Positions 14,505 through 26,314 of a stretch of DNA of 64,000 nucleotides are shown piece by piece (positions within the stretch are counted from its first letter, which is position 1; every line of letters starts with the position of its first letter). A program made the translations under genes and the position numbers. The stretch is taken from the NCBI GenBank assembly GCA_050084515.1, contig CM114274.1, forward strand, positions 14,508,001 through 14,572,000. Reading direction: 5' to 3'. The DNA comes from Blasia pusilla (lineage: Eukaryota; Marchantiophyta; Marchantiopsida; Blasiales). A model generated the notes under the pieces. That model was not told where the DNA came from. It was given only the letters and a program-made list of their open reading frames with translations, and ran no database searches.

Positions 14505-16608
14505 CTACAGAAGCGTCGAAGTTTCGGTAGCCTTCAATCCGGAATCCGCGCCTGACGAATTCGAGGCTCCAGAACTTGATGAAGTAGTAAGAACAGAGCC
14601 TGACTTTGATGCGGAATATAAACTGGACAGGTGAGGGCGATATCGAGGTAAGTCAGAGAGATAAACGGGCGCTGGTTTCGAGGCGGGTACGGTTAGCATG
14701 TCCGCGCGACCCTTCAAAATCTCGAAGACTTGGTGAATGGAAGGGCGCTTAGATGGATCCGGATGAGAGCACAAAAGCCCTAGGAGAAGGACTAGCTCCA
14801 TTTGTTGCACATCGAAGTTACCCTCAAGTCTACTGTCTACCACGCTAAACAGATCATCAGCGCTGAGCTTACTCCACACCCAATCGACCAATAAAATCTC
14901 GTTTTCTGGCCGCACGGGATCTAAGGCCTTCCTGCCACATGCTACCTCCAAGCAGACTGCTCCTAAGGCGAAAATATCCGTCCTCTCGGTGAACTTGCCC
15001 GTGACGGGAACTTCAGGGGCTATGTAACCCCACGTACCTACAACCAATGTAGTGTCAGGCTTCTTCCTATGATCCATCATTCGAGCTAGCCCGAAATCCC
15101 CCAGCATGGCATTGAAGTTCTCATCAAGCATGATATTGCTGGATTTCACATCTCGATGAATCACCTGCTGTCGGCAACCTTCGTGTAGATACTGGAGAGC
15201 TGCAGTTGTTCCAGATACAATATTGAATCGGGTGTTCCAGGGTAAGATGCTTAAATTATCGGCGGGTTTGAATAGAGCCTTATCCAAGCTTCCATTGGGC
15301 ATGAGCTCGTACACCAGCAGAAGCTCCAATCCTTCATTGCACCAACCCAGTAACTGAACGATGTTCCTGTGTCGAATCTGGCTAATAACTGTCACCTCGG
15401 CCACATACTGTTTCTCGCCGCCTTCCGACTCAGTATTCACTCTCTTCACCGCCACCAACTGGCCTGTGCCAGGAATCTCTCCACGGTACACACTACCACA
15501 TCCACCTTGTCCCAGTTTTGAGCTCTCATGGTAATTATTGGTGGCCACACATAGCTGTTTGTACGTGAAGTTCCCTTGGTCCAAATGAGACGCCAGCGAT
15601 CCTCTGCCGGATGGGGCAGCCACTTTCTTTCTTCGCGCACAGTAGCAGCAAAGGAGTACGGAGAGAAGAAAGATGACCGCAATCCCGCCACCCACTCCCC
15701 AATTGTGCCCACAATTGATCTTGAGGGTTTCGGTTCGACCGGCGGGGGGGGTATCAAAGAAACAGGATCCGGAGATGGCGAAGGCGACGGTGTGGGGGGT
15801 GAACTTGTGAGCTTCCAATCATGTATCGTGTAATAGTTGTGGCAATTGCACATCCCATTTGCACCTGAGAATCCCACCCAAACGAGATCCTGCTTGAAGA
15901 TATCGGAAAGATTCAAGGGATAAGAGATGAAAGCCGCCAACGGCCTCGCATTTCTCTCGTGTATCCTTACCTCGAGAATTGACGAGGACGCATTGTAATC
16001 GATCCAAGCGAACACCCTTGGGGTGAAGACCAAAGCCATATTCACGTCACTTGCATTTCTTGCGATCTTGGACTCGATACTCTCAATGTCTATGCCCACA
16101 TGATTATTATCAAAGTCAAACCCGTTCTGGAATGTGTCGAACTCCACAGCCAACGTTCCTGGCCCACTAGTGGAGTATATACCCAAACTCCCACCACTAT
16201 CACCTATCCAGTTCGGCTTATCAAACATCACGAAGGCCATTCCATCACCTGGGGCATAATAACTTTCTCCCGCTGTTTCATTCGTGGAGATGAACTTCGG
16301 CTCGATTTGAAACTGAAACTTGTGCTAAAAGACGCACTTTGGTTCATGGGCGGGCGGAACACCTGGAGAGGTGAGCTGTAAAGAGCGACTCCTACGGTAT
16401 TGTAATAGAAATCATCTGTCTGGTTTCTGTTCGGTGGATCCGGCGTAAGTTTTAATAAACCTGCGCTGGTAGTACTGGCACTTCCTTCGCATGTGAGGTC
16501 ACTCGTAGGTCCACACGAGAAGTCTGAGTTGATATCAATCGTCAATCCAGCTGCCACAGAAAACTCGAGGAGTACCATTAACAGCGCAAAACTTATCTCG
16601 CCGCTCAT
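14505..16608 (-). pseudogene. L-type lectin receptor-like kinase (LecRLK-1), two frameshifts
   Basis: A single-exon LecRLK read in three frames. Frame 1 (16608 to about 16310): a signal peptide (MSGEISFALLMVLLEFSVAA) and the start of the legume-lectin domain. Frame 2 (about 16310 to 15750): the lectin core, with GDGMAF, GDSGGSLGIY, VEFDTFQN and NHVGIDIES, then a Pro/Ser-rich linker. Frame 3 (about 15750 to 14505): a membrane helix (GGGIAVIFLLSVLLCCY) and a Ser/Thr kinase. Numbered in the 437-residue frame 3 read, the Gly-rich loop GQGGCGSV is at 103-110, VAVK Lys at 125, HRDVKSSN at 221, DFG at 241 and APE at 267. All catalytic residues are present. The first shift is one missing base near 16309; the second is at a C8 run (15744-15751) where one more C would restore the frame. 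No other stops interrupt it. It is either a very recent pseudogene or a working plasma-membrane receptor with two sequence errors. Confidence 0.9.
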
Positions 16609-16639
16609 AGTTCCAGCACCTAGTGACTAGTTTTTGGCT

Positions 16640-17640
16640 CTCGAAAGCCGCCGGTGAGATTGAAGTCGTCTGCGGGGGATGAGGCGCAGTCGCATCCCGC
16701 GAGGGATGAGCTCCTTATCTGGACCACCCCAAACTGCACCGAACGCGAACTTTGAAGTCAGCGAGTGTAGTTGTTTAGTGTTCAAACAACACTGTCATCG
16801 CTAGACACAAGCATGCACCATATCCAGCCGAGTATAACAATCGAGCTGAACCACTCTGGTCGAGTGCAGTGACAGAAGTAGACCCAGGGTAATTTTTTAC
16901 GTAGATCGTTGTTCCTGCGCATGGATTCCAATAGGATCCCGTTAGAGTTAGACGAAGTACAGAAAAAGACTGCAAAGCCTCTCGATGCAGGACTGTTATC
17001 TGCAAAGAATTGCTAATACGAGAACGACTGCTCACCCAGTTGTTGGTTCCGATGCTTGGCCGAGGTTTGACTCGTTATTCCAGGATGAAAGAATCAAGGC
17101 CTGGCCTGCATGATTTTTGTATCAGCCATGGGCACCAAACACGGGGTTCTGAGTCCAACCTCTTGATCATGCTCAAGGTGCACCGATTCCTAGAAATCTT
17201 CGAGGCCTTCTTTCGGTTTCTCCCTGGATCTTTTGGAGATAACCGAAAATTTGTCCTACAGGGGACTGGGATCATATACTGCATACAAATGACACGAAAA
17301 ATCGTCGGAAAGGAACCAGCGGCAATTGAAAAAGGGCAATATGATTATCCTTGAATCATCTAGCAAATGCATTCAGCTCGATTTTTGTCGATATTACAAT
17401 CGTGCTGAGACATCCTCCATCAAGACCAATTGCACAAAAGTATGAACCTTCCGAGACCAAGAACATCATCGTTGAAGAAAGGATTCGAATCTGTGCAACC
17501 TCCGATTTCCGGCTGGCAAGGACGAGCATATCGCGATGATCCGATTTTTGCGGGCCGCCGACCGTGTTCTATCCAGAAGCCTCGGACGGACCCAAACGAT
17601 GTAAAGTAGTTTTCACCGTGCGAGGAAGGAGCACTCAACT
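16640..17640 (-). other. LecRLK upstream region conserved with 35.8-36.7 kb
   Basis: This stretch lies directly upstream of LecRLK-1 and is recognisably repeated, in inverted orientation, upstream of the second LecRLK copy. Matching landmarks include AGCATTCAGCTCGA-type sequence at about 17365 and the block around 16890-17060. One open frame (17035-16775, minus) has a counterpart at 36421-36600 with a similar peptide (SRSRISNSLQITVL against SRSQISHSLQFTVL). It could be promoter or leader, or an unrecognised upstream exon. Confidence 0.6.
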
Positions 17641-18479
17641 ACTCTGTATAGGCCTATGAGATTTGTCACGAAGTCTGTCTGGCGGGTGCCAATTTATCAC
17701 AATGTAGCTCCCCTCACCCCGAGCTTTGTAAAATTTGGCAGGCATCGCCATTAGGAGATCCTTCTCACGTTCTTCTAAAAGAGTTCTTATGATCTTTGAC
17801 ACACATCGATTTAAAATTTAAGAAAAGAAGTCAAAAGTTAAGAGGTCTCCAAGTGTTCTTATGACACTAAGGAGTAAAGTCAAGGAGATTTATCTATACT
17901 ATGATTCACTAATCGGGCATGTATATAATTAAGAAGGATGGGGTTTGAAGAACCCTGCCCTTCTTTTTCACACCTGTCTTCTTAAGATCCCTTAATTTAA
18001 AGATGACTTATCAAGTTATCACCCTTGCCAGCAAGTACTAGTATGTGTACTTATAAGATCTGGCGCGTATATATGTATAATACGAATGAGGATCCTAAGT
18101 AGTATCTAGTGGATCTTTTAAGATGGACTTCAAACCTCTACATCTCAACATATTGATAGAGTTAGGAAGCCGCACTTGAATCAAATGATATGGCTGGAGG
18201 ACCATCTTATGAGAAATGACTTAGTAAGTACTGGTTGCACATGTAGCCTAAGGCTAAGGATAGAAAGCCAAATACGACGTCATGATAATTACTGAGTGAA
18301 TAATAGCAATAAAAAAATCTCTAACATAAAGGCAATTACATACAAGCAAAATTAGAATGGTGGTAGTAATAGAATTGTAATCATCTCAAAAATGTTACCA
18401 AATTCACACATATTAAAAAAATAGTACATTAGTGGTGTGCTCATCACATATTTGCATATTAAAGTATAGTCTATGGAAA
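17641..18479. other. No gene recognised
   Basis: AT-leaning sequence with no frame over about 60 codons carrying a motif and no recognised repeat. Gypsy-related sequence begins at about 18480. Confidence 0.4.
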
Positions 18480-19707
18480 ATGTTCAAGGTTGCAAGTCCA
18501 TGTCCGCGGACTTATCTTAGTTTGTCCCGAGGACATACATGTCCATACGGGCTAGGGATGCCCCTCGAAACACTCGGACCGCACCATCTTTTTGGCTCGA
18601 TTTCTAGCCTGCGTCAGGCGTGTTGGGTTCCGTGTTGGACCCGTGTGATCCAACTTACAAGTGTTTGGTCTAGGAACGTAGTAGACCTTCAAGACGATCC
18701 ATAGAACCTCTAGCTCGGAGAATTGCTTAGGGTTATCGGTTTCATGTCGTGTCCTCTGCCCTCTTGGAGGGCCCTTCAGCATCTACAAGGCATGTTTCCC
18801 TTCCCTTCGAGCCCATACACTCGATATTGCCCTTCCAAGTCGGACCGTCCCCATTGGTCGCGTCTGTGATGGATGTTCCAAAGGATGGCATGTGGCATGT
18901 TTGACGCCACCTCTCACTAGGGTTCCTCGAGGACGATGGATGTGCCCGAGATGTACATAGAGTAGGTAGTTATAGATTCCGACTTGTGTTTGTGACATGA
19001 ATGACAAGAAGGCAACCAACGATACGGCCACATGAGCACCGGCCTTTTTGCCCTTAGCGTTTGAGAGATGTATGTCATAGGAGGTAAGGATAGATAGCTA
19101 CGTGGAGTTAGAGGGACCTAACCACCAACTAGGGGGACGATTGGAGATATTTTGGTACTTCTCGTCTCGTTGTATTGATTCCATGAGTTAGCATGGGATT
19201 ATACATGTTTTTGTATATGTTTGGTGACAACGATGTATGTTGTGTAGTTTGCGTACGACAACTATCACGTCTGTTAGGATAGATCAACAAGATCTAGTAG
19301 ACCGACTTTAGAGATATTAGAGGACAACCTCATGAGATCAAGGATAACCTGCTAAGCCCACGAGTAACTTGAGAGAGCGGGTTTTCCCTTCGTTTTGGCT
19401 CATTTGGAGCCATATTGATGAACTTACTATTTTGGGTAAATTACTATTTTTTTATAGTTTACTTTCCACTTTGGAAAGTGGACCTTGACCCTCTAAAGGA
19501 GATGAAGAGCCAAGGAGATGACCTACGAGCATAGGTTATCGCGGAGAGAGCTTGGGAGAAAGAATGGGGTATACCTCCAAGAGAGAGAGCTTGAGAGCTC
19601 ATTCTCTCTTTGTTGAATCTCGTGGCATTAGGCGGCATAGCTATGGTCCTTCTTGCCTTGTGTGTGTAACCCAAGCCTCTCATTGGGAGGGTTTGGTTTG
19701 ACATGTG

Positions 19708-19739
<32 letters not shown>

Positions 19740-21330
19740 AAAGAGAGAGTGCACACCATGTAGAGGCTGCTAGGACAACCTAGGTACCGGCTATACCCGT
19801 GATAGAGCGTGCCATGGTTTCCCAGAAGTTCTTTTGCTTGATAACTGAGGAGAGGTATTCTATTTGGTGGTCCACGAGGTAGAGCTTTTTTTTTGCAACT
19901 TGTCTTGTTGGATTCAAGAGCGCAACCCTTGATATTGGGGAAAGCAACATTGATAGGATTGGGCCAAATGAGGGCCGATGAGGAACGTTTTCCATTCATG
20001 ATATAGATATCCTTGGATGGAGCGAGTACAATGCAGTTCATCACGTGACATCAATTCGTGGTGAGGATTCGACCCCGACATCCATCAGATGAGTCTGTGG
20101 TGCGAGCCAAGGCTATAGTGACCAATGCCAAGCCCTATAACGTCTTGCATTTGATTCGAGGAGCAGAGTTGTATCGGATGGGGTTTTCTTTGGATTATTG
20201 GGAGGTATCAGCGTCCTATAGACCAGGATAGTAGTCAAGTGATGGATGATACAGGCCATTACCTGTTCAATTCACTGATGGAGTGATCAAGCGATGGCCA
20301 GGGGAGATCACATGGAGCGAGTATAGGTCGATGAGCAAATCCCCACGTTTATATATGATGGACCAACTTGGTCCCACATGAGATGTTGCGGAGGACTTAT
20401 GCAAGAGTGGAGCACCCATCCCGTTTTTTGGTGGATTCTATTCATGATCGAGGTCGTCAATCACATGTAGTGTGGGATAATAATTGACTGCCATTGACTA
20501 TGGTCAACATGATTGGCTTGCCATTGACAATCTTTTCCACTTTTGTGAGTTTCCCCGCTTCCTATGCATATAAGGAGGCCAATCTTGGCTTGGTTAGGGA
20601 TGACCAAGCATACCAGTTCGTGGAGCCCAACGCCGATGAGTGAGAGCCTACGATGGGATTTCCCACAGGAGTGACGAAAATACCGTTAGTATCCAAGGCA
20701 TCCAAAAAATATGTCGTGGGTCAAGCAATAGATGTGAACTGCTTAACATGGATGATCAGTTTAGGAGTAGTTGAGCAGCGTCGGATGAGATTGCGAGAGA
20801 TCACAACTATTGCATCAGTGAGACACATGCCTACTAAGACGGTTGAGGCAGTGTCTAGGGGCGAGATTCGAGAAGATCAACATACCAGGGGTGATCGAGA
20901 GAGATACCCTTGGACTCCTTGGGATGTTTTTCAAATATGTTGAGAGATGATATCCATAACATCGAGCGTGGTGCCCGATATTGCACATGGAAGAGGCGAG
21001 AGTTTGTAGTTGGCGGTAGGGGAGCAGTCGAGTCGTGTTGTCCAAGATGGGGTTGCACCATAGCAACCACTGATATCCGTGCCCGAGACTTAACATAGTC
21101 ACGATGGAGACTTGGGAGTCATATATGAGCCCTAAGTTGAGAGGAGGAGCGCGACACCGGATACATCAGCTCCTTAGGAGTTATAGGAGTTTTTTTTGCA
21201 TTTAGCATGCAAGATTTGGGTACGCTAAAGGATCCACGGATCCGCATTAAGTTGTCTAGCGACACAGAGATCTTTTGTCAACCCTAGAGGTACAGTGATA
21301 TGGAGCGGGGGCATGTAGGATGAGGAATTG
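18480..21330 (+). mobile_element. Ty3/gypsy recombinant: 3' internal - LTR - 5' internal (element 4)
   Basis: Plus orientation. 18780-19140 is the 3' non-coding region (reverse complement of 4216-4560). A polypurine tract TAGGGGGACGA follows at about 19130. A TTGGAGATATTTTGG... segment of about 110 bp then leads into an LTR body starting TATCACGTCTGTTAGGATAG (19254) and running to about 19760. After this LTR the sequence is 5'-type internal: an untranslated leader, then a region homologous to 45.7-44.8 kb (the gag-to-pol part), ending inside the reverse-transcriptase N-terminus (about 21320, YSDMER). Integrase-side sequence before the LTR and gag-side sequence after it indicate two elements joined at one LTR by unequal recombination. 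Many stops; no functional protein. Confidence 0.75.
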
Positions 21331-21370
21331 ATTCCCACTATGAGTGATGAGGGAGGCTGTTCACGATTGA

Positions 21371-21700
21371 ATCCGCGGCTATAATGATTCTAGCAGTTGG
21401 ATGAGGTAAGGGTGGTGTGGGAGTAGCTCTACATTTAGGCACAATGGCGGCCGTAGGAAGGAAATACTACCCACTAGGAGGGAGGCGCTTGGATGCCCGA
21501 CTACGACAAGTAGAGCCGTTTAGCTAGTTAAGATCCACAGCTACAATGACAGTATGTGTTGGATGAGGTTAGGGCGGTGCGGGAATGGTTCCGCATTTAG
21601 GCACAGCGGCGATTGTAGGGAGGAAATACTCCCCACTAGGAGGGAGGTGCTTGGATGCTCGGCTACAACAACTAGAGTCGTTTAGCTGGTTAGGGTAGGG
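21371..21700 (+). repeat. Tandem duplication of about 165 bp
   Basis: Two consecutive copies (about 21371-21530 and 21531-21700) share TTGGATGAGGT(A)AGGG, CATTTAGGCACA, GTAGG(A/G)AGGAAATACT, CCCACTAGGAGGGAGG and GCTTGGATGC. They differ at scattered positions, so the duplication is not recent. It lies between the truncated gypsy reverse transcriptase and the CACTA element. No function recognised. Confidence 0.85.
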
Positions 21701-21851
21701 TAAGCTACGCCACGGGTGCGCATGTGACCACGATGGATCTTAGAACTCCCCTAGAACAGCTACAGACGGAAAGCAGAGTATGGTATTGATCGACAGATCT
21801 TAGCAAATGTTAGTCTGTCCAACGGTCGCGTGCTAGGTCCCACTGCCCAAT

Positions 21852-23242
21852 CACTAGAAGAAAATCTTGCATTGTATGTTTTCTATATATGACTAGGTTG
21901 AGTCATTAATGGTACAAAATGATTCGTAATTACCCATATAGTCATACAAACCAAGTCATTTACTGATAATAACTAAGGCTTTCGAGTCATTAATAAATGA
22001 TTAACACATAAAAAAAATTCATCTATTTGCTCCTCGTTTATCCATCCTCCATCTATCCATCCATTTTCTGTCCATGGACACTCCCTCCATCCATCCATTT
22101 TATTTCCATCAACACTCATTCCATCCATCCATGTTTTGTGCAATGATCCTCTCTCCCTCCATACATTTTACATACTCCATTTGTACTCCATCAATTGTAA
22201 AGTCTTCCCACTCTCCGTCCATTCATTCATCCTTCCTTCATCTACTACCAAAACTTGGCGGGTATAGGATTCGGACCTCAGCCACTTTCACCAAAGTGAG
22301 GCTTGCTACCACTATCCTATGCACTCAATCTCATTTAATTGCATTAATTAAAACCTTATATCTATACAATAGATTTTTTTCTTTTCTAAGATTTAGATTT
22401 GAGATTCATTTAATTTAGAAAGAAGTAATAGACTATATAGATGAAAAAAATTAAGTTCAAAAAATTAATATATATGTATATATTTATATATATGAAAATT
22501 TTATTTATTGAATGATTTTCTGGAATATCTAAACCCTAAAATGAAAAAATACATATATGGGGGTTGGTGTGAAAATTACAAACCATCTCATAGTTAGAAA
22601 AAAATTTATTTCAAATCTTATGAAAACAAAATGCATCTTTCATCAAATTGGTAATGTGAATTTCATTGAAATAGTCTTGGTTAACATTTTTTCCTTCTAA
22701 ACTCATATTTGCAATCGCTATAATTGCGAGCTCCGTGGTACTAGTCTTGATGAATTATTATTATTTTTTTTACTTAAATTCATAAAAATATGGTTTGAAA
22801 ATACTTCAAATCCTTCATAATTGGACTAGAGGTATGTAGATTTAATGTTTTAAGAAAAAATTATAGAATTAAATTTGAAACATTGAAAAGAATCCGTAGT
22901 CATGAAGATGTCAAAGCTAATGCAAATGCAATATTCAACTTAAAATTATCTTCTCATTGAAGTTCGTACCATATATTTAATGGTATTTAAAAAAAATTAA
23001 TTTGAATTTTTAACCCACTTAATTTAAATATTTTTTCCTATATACTATTGGGTAATTTCCAAATTAATTTATAAATCATTTACATACAATAGATTATAAT
23101 TACTATATAAGTGATGAGAATATGATTGTATTGGTTCAGTAAATCATAAAAATGAAATTAAACCAATCAAGTCATAGTTTGAATCATTTTGTACACAAAT
23201 CATTAAATGGTAGGTCATAAAAACCATATTTTTGTTCTAGTG
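21852..23242. mobile_element. Non-autonomous CACTA element, 1391 bp, both ends present
   Basis: The left end is CACTAGAAGAAAAT at 21852. The right end is ATATTTTTGTTCTAGTG ending at 23242, whose reverse complement is CACTAGAACAAAAAT. Inside each end are repeated GAGTCAT/ATGACT motifs, as in En/Spm-type subterminal regions. The right subterminal sequence (GGTTTTTATGACC) matches the isolated terminus at 5598. No transposase is encoded. The flanking triplets (AAT and TAT) do not form a perfect 3-bp target duplication. Confidence 0.75.
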
Positions 23243-24559
23243 TATATAGTCATTCCTATAGTTATAGATTTCTATTGCAATGTACAATAGAAATCTTCAA
23301 TGCGTAAATAGCTAAAATCATATGGCGTGAATATGTCTATAAGCCGCCAAATTTGACCAAGAAAAGTAAGGCTCCATGAGGATACATATGTCTGCACAAG
23401 CATACTTAAGTAAAATGGAGTAGCTCTCATGGACTTTCTATCTAGCATCTTACAATTCATGACTATTGAGTAAAGCTTGATAAAATTGAACTGAAAAGAG
23501 TGAAAGAATTCCCTATTGTGCCCATGTATTTGAATGCTTCATCATCTTAAAACGAATCCCTTCAAGGATCTATAACGAGGCCCTTATCCATAACGTCTTC
23601 CATGGGGATTAGATAGTAAAGATAAAAATAGAATCTAGACAGTTTAAAATATTAAGTAATATCCACTTTATTTTTTTAAAATATTACAAGAAATGAAAAA
23701 CATTTCTTGTAAAAAAAATGCATAATAAAAAAATTGACAACTAACGAACATAAATATCAACTCAGCTTAGATAAGTCTGACAAGATGTCGTTGGTAAGAT
23801 GTGAAAATCTCGTCACCCCAAGTAGTGGCGCTACTACTTCCAATACTTCAATCTGATGGGTTAGCCCACTTATTCAATTTGAACACGTTAAGACGAGCGC
23901 ATCCTCAAGCTAGAAAAGAAAAAGCTGCAACTTCAGCCAGAACCGTCAATGGGTTGGTCGAAATTGAGAGATGGCGTAAGGGGAGGAGTTCGAAAACCAA
24001 GACGGCACTCTCCTATAGTACTATAGTAGATAGCTAGAATCTGGATGTCTCGTAGAAAGTTCCGGAGTCTAGATTGCGGGTGTACGTTACACGTTTTTGT
24101 TTCCTTGTCAGATTTGACCCGTGACACAACCTAATATTCATGAATGATTGGCCCTCTTCTAGTCAAACTGGAATGGCTCGGTCCAGACTCCAGACCCGGG
24201 TTCGACCTTTGCGGAGCCACCAGGTCAACAGAAAGTAAAAAGAGCTCCACCCCCAGCTATTTGGGGCAGGTTTAGAGCACGCTACACCATCCCTACGACC
24301 CGTCATAAATGAAGGAAGGGGATCCCATGAGTCACGTGAGTCTCGTATAGTCTCTAGACCTCGCAGGGCGACGCAGGCTAACCCTCAGTGCCTCCGAAGT
24401 TCGAACTGGGGTCTGGGACCACTCCTTTTCTATAATAAGCCGATCCTAATAAGCATCCGGACTAGGCGGGCAGCGTTCCCCTTAGCGCGTACCGACGAAG
24501 GCTGGTCTCCACTGGAGCAGTACGTGAAGAAAAACGAAGATGCATTTCGATAAAAACGA
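23243..24559. other. No gene recognised
   Basis: Holds AT-rich sequence to about 23760 and a more balanced part after it. A phrase near 23510 (GAATTCCCTATTGTGCCCAT) recurs near 33645, so a small dispersed repeat is present. GGTTCGACC at about 24199 resembles an RNA polymerase III B box, but no convincing tRNA-like structure was found. Confidence 0.4.
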
Positions 24560-24567
24560 GTGATGGA

Positions 24568-25050
24568 AGTACAAAAGAGGGGGACTCAAAGAGTCAAAAC
24601 CTGAAGGCCACAACAGGACCAGAAAAGGAAGAAGAGGGCATTCCCCCCCTAACGAGGAAACTCATCAACAGCGGAGACAATATCAGCAACAACAAGAGAG
24701 CTATGACTACTATTAAGTGGGCCTCTAGCGCCGGCGTCTCCCAGTACGTGAAGTAGGTGATGACGATACCACAATAATATGACAGCGAATGAAGACTATT
24801 TAGACTGAGAATGAATGTGATATATATATATATATATATATAGAAAAAGGATGGGAAAACCATCACGATACAAAAGAGGGGGCATGGAGACCCAAAAAAA
24901 TAGACCTCGAGAAGCCGGAACCGGCCCCCAAGAGAAAGAAGGGGGCCTTCCTCCTAAACGACCAAAATCACCAAGAGCAGAGACAATATCAGCAACACCT
25001 AGAGAACTATAACTACTACTAAGTGGGCCTCTAGCATTGGCGTCTCCAAC
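24568..25050 (-). repeat. Duplicated 3' tail of the non-LTR element
   Basis: Two copies (about 24568-24740 and 24868-25050) share GTACAAAAGAGGGGG, GCGGAGACAATATCAGCAAC or GCAGAGACAATATCAGCAAC, and TAAGTGGGCCTCTAGC followed by GGCGTCTCC. A (TA)n run at about 24818-24842 lies between them. The copies have diverged, so the duplication is old. Confidence 0.8.
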
Positions 25051-26070
25051 CGCCTGAGCCCGCCGCAGAAGCCCATTTTCCTGGGCGCGCTGCAAAGCTA
25101 TGGAGACCCGTTGCCTACAATAAAGTATCGCACTGGCTAAGGACAACCCATTTCTCGACTGGAGATGATGGGCACAATCCGTAAGGAACAAGTCAAACCT
25201 CTCCCCCATCGCCCCGTACATCTCAATGGCTAGGAGGATAAATCGATGTCCGTCATGAAGTCGACTATAAATGTGGGTCTTCCTGACCGCCGCCGCCGCC
25301 GCCGCCGCCGCCGCTCCTTGTAGCAATCTCCCTTGTGCTACCACTTGGGCTCACACCGCCTCCCGCGTAGGATCCGTCACTACAACATCCGCTACCACCA
25401 CCTCAGACTCCCTCGTCATGTAGAGATCAACACGGATAAGGAAATCCCGCATGGAGTAGTGCCTCTCTCTTTGTACATGGAATCCACTCTCCCGAGCAAT
25501 AGAGAACATAATATCCCACACTGCATCATGAGTGGCTATCCTCTCACCTCCAACTGGACACCGTGCCAAATGCACACCAAGTGGATCCAGACTCCGGCGA
25601 CACTCGCAATGTGTCGAACCAACCATCGTTGGTTGGGGCAGGATCAGTTGGAACCTCATCGCTGTAGTGTAGGTAAGTGGTGCGATGCGGAAAGCCGGGA
25701 TGAGGGGACAAGCCCCCACCCATGAGCCTGCCCCCTTTCCGGAGCAAGAGCGAATACGGGCGCAAACCTCCATGGGGATATTCCCGTCCGACATAGTAGC
25801 TCTAAACAATGCATCAAAGTGGGCTTCCATCAAAGAAGATTGGAGCCCAGACTGTCCGGAGGTAACTAGGGAAGACAAAGTGGGAAGAACTGCTCTAGCC
25901 TCAACAAGAAGGGAGTCTCTACAAGCTGTGAGTGAAGACTGAAGTGGGAAAAGACCATCCTCAACTTGGGAAACGTACTGTAAAAGTAGCGGTCTATCCC
26001 TAACCAAAAATCGGGAGCAAAGGAGGGACGCTACAGTGGCCCAACTCCCTAAAAAGGCTGAAGATGCCAC
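24796..26070 (-). pseudogene. CCHC motif plus restriction-like endonuclease and C-terminal tail
   Basis: The read 26070-25351 contains CECRRSLDPLGVHLARC (Cys-X-Cys-X9-His-X3-Cys), then GGERIATHDAVWDIMF, GFHVQRER and VDLYMTRESEVVVADVVVTD. The last of these fits the PD-(D/E)XK-like core of restriction-like endonucleases in non-LTR elements. The next read (25344-24796) continues with a stretch of nine alanines coded by (GCC)n at 25290-25313, then KTHIYSRLHDGHRFI and AIEMYGAMGERF, which resembles the conserved tail after this endonuclease. Identification is by motif order and not by a database search. Confidence 0.7.
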
Positions 26071-26314
26071 TAACTCAATCGCTATGAGCCCTACTCCACC
26101 AAAGGCAATCAGCCAAGAAGCCTATCTACGAGCTAACTCCCCCGCGGGGCACTCTAATGAGTCGGGTCCTAGAAGATCCCCAAACGCCTGCATAATCTTT
26201 CTATCAAAGGATCTATACAAGGAAGAAATATGGCTAGTCGCCCACACGGTTCTACACAGATAACCAGGTCTACGGGAAAAACATGACGAGAGGATTCCAT
26301 AAGCTACTTGAGGG

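Noticed and set aside
14505-16608. Reading the LecRLK frame changes as short introns
   Set aside because: Protein continuity with the family is exact if one base is added at each place, and no GT-AG pair fits without removing conserved residues.
24130-24500. tRNA or SINE-like segment (GGTTCGACC and AGTTCGAAC words)
   Set aside because: No matching A box at the right distance and no cloverleaf could be drawn.
25290-25313. Poly-alanine tract as a functional domain
   Set aside because: Pure (GCC)n microsatellite expansion inside a decayed retrotransposon.
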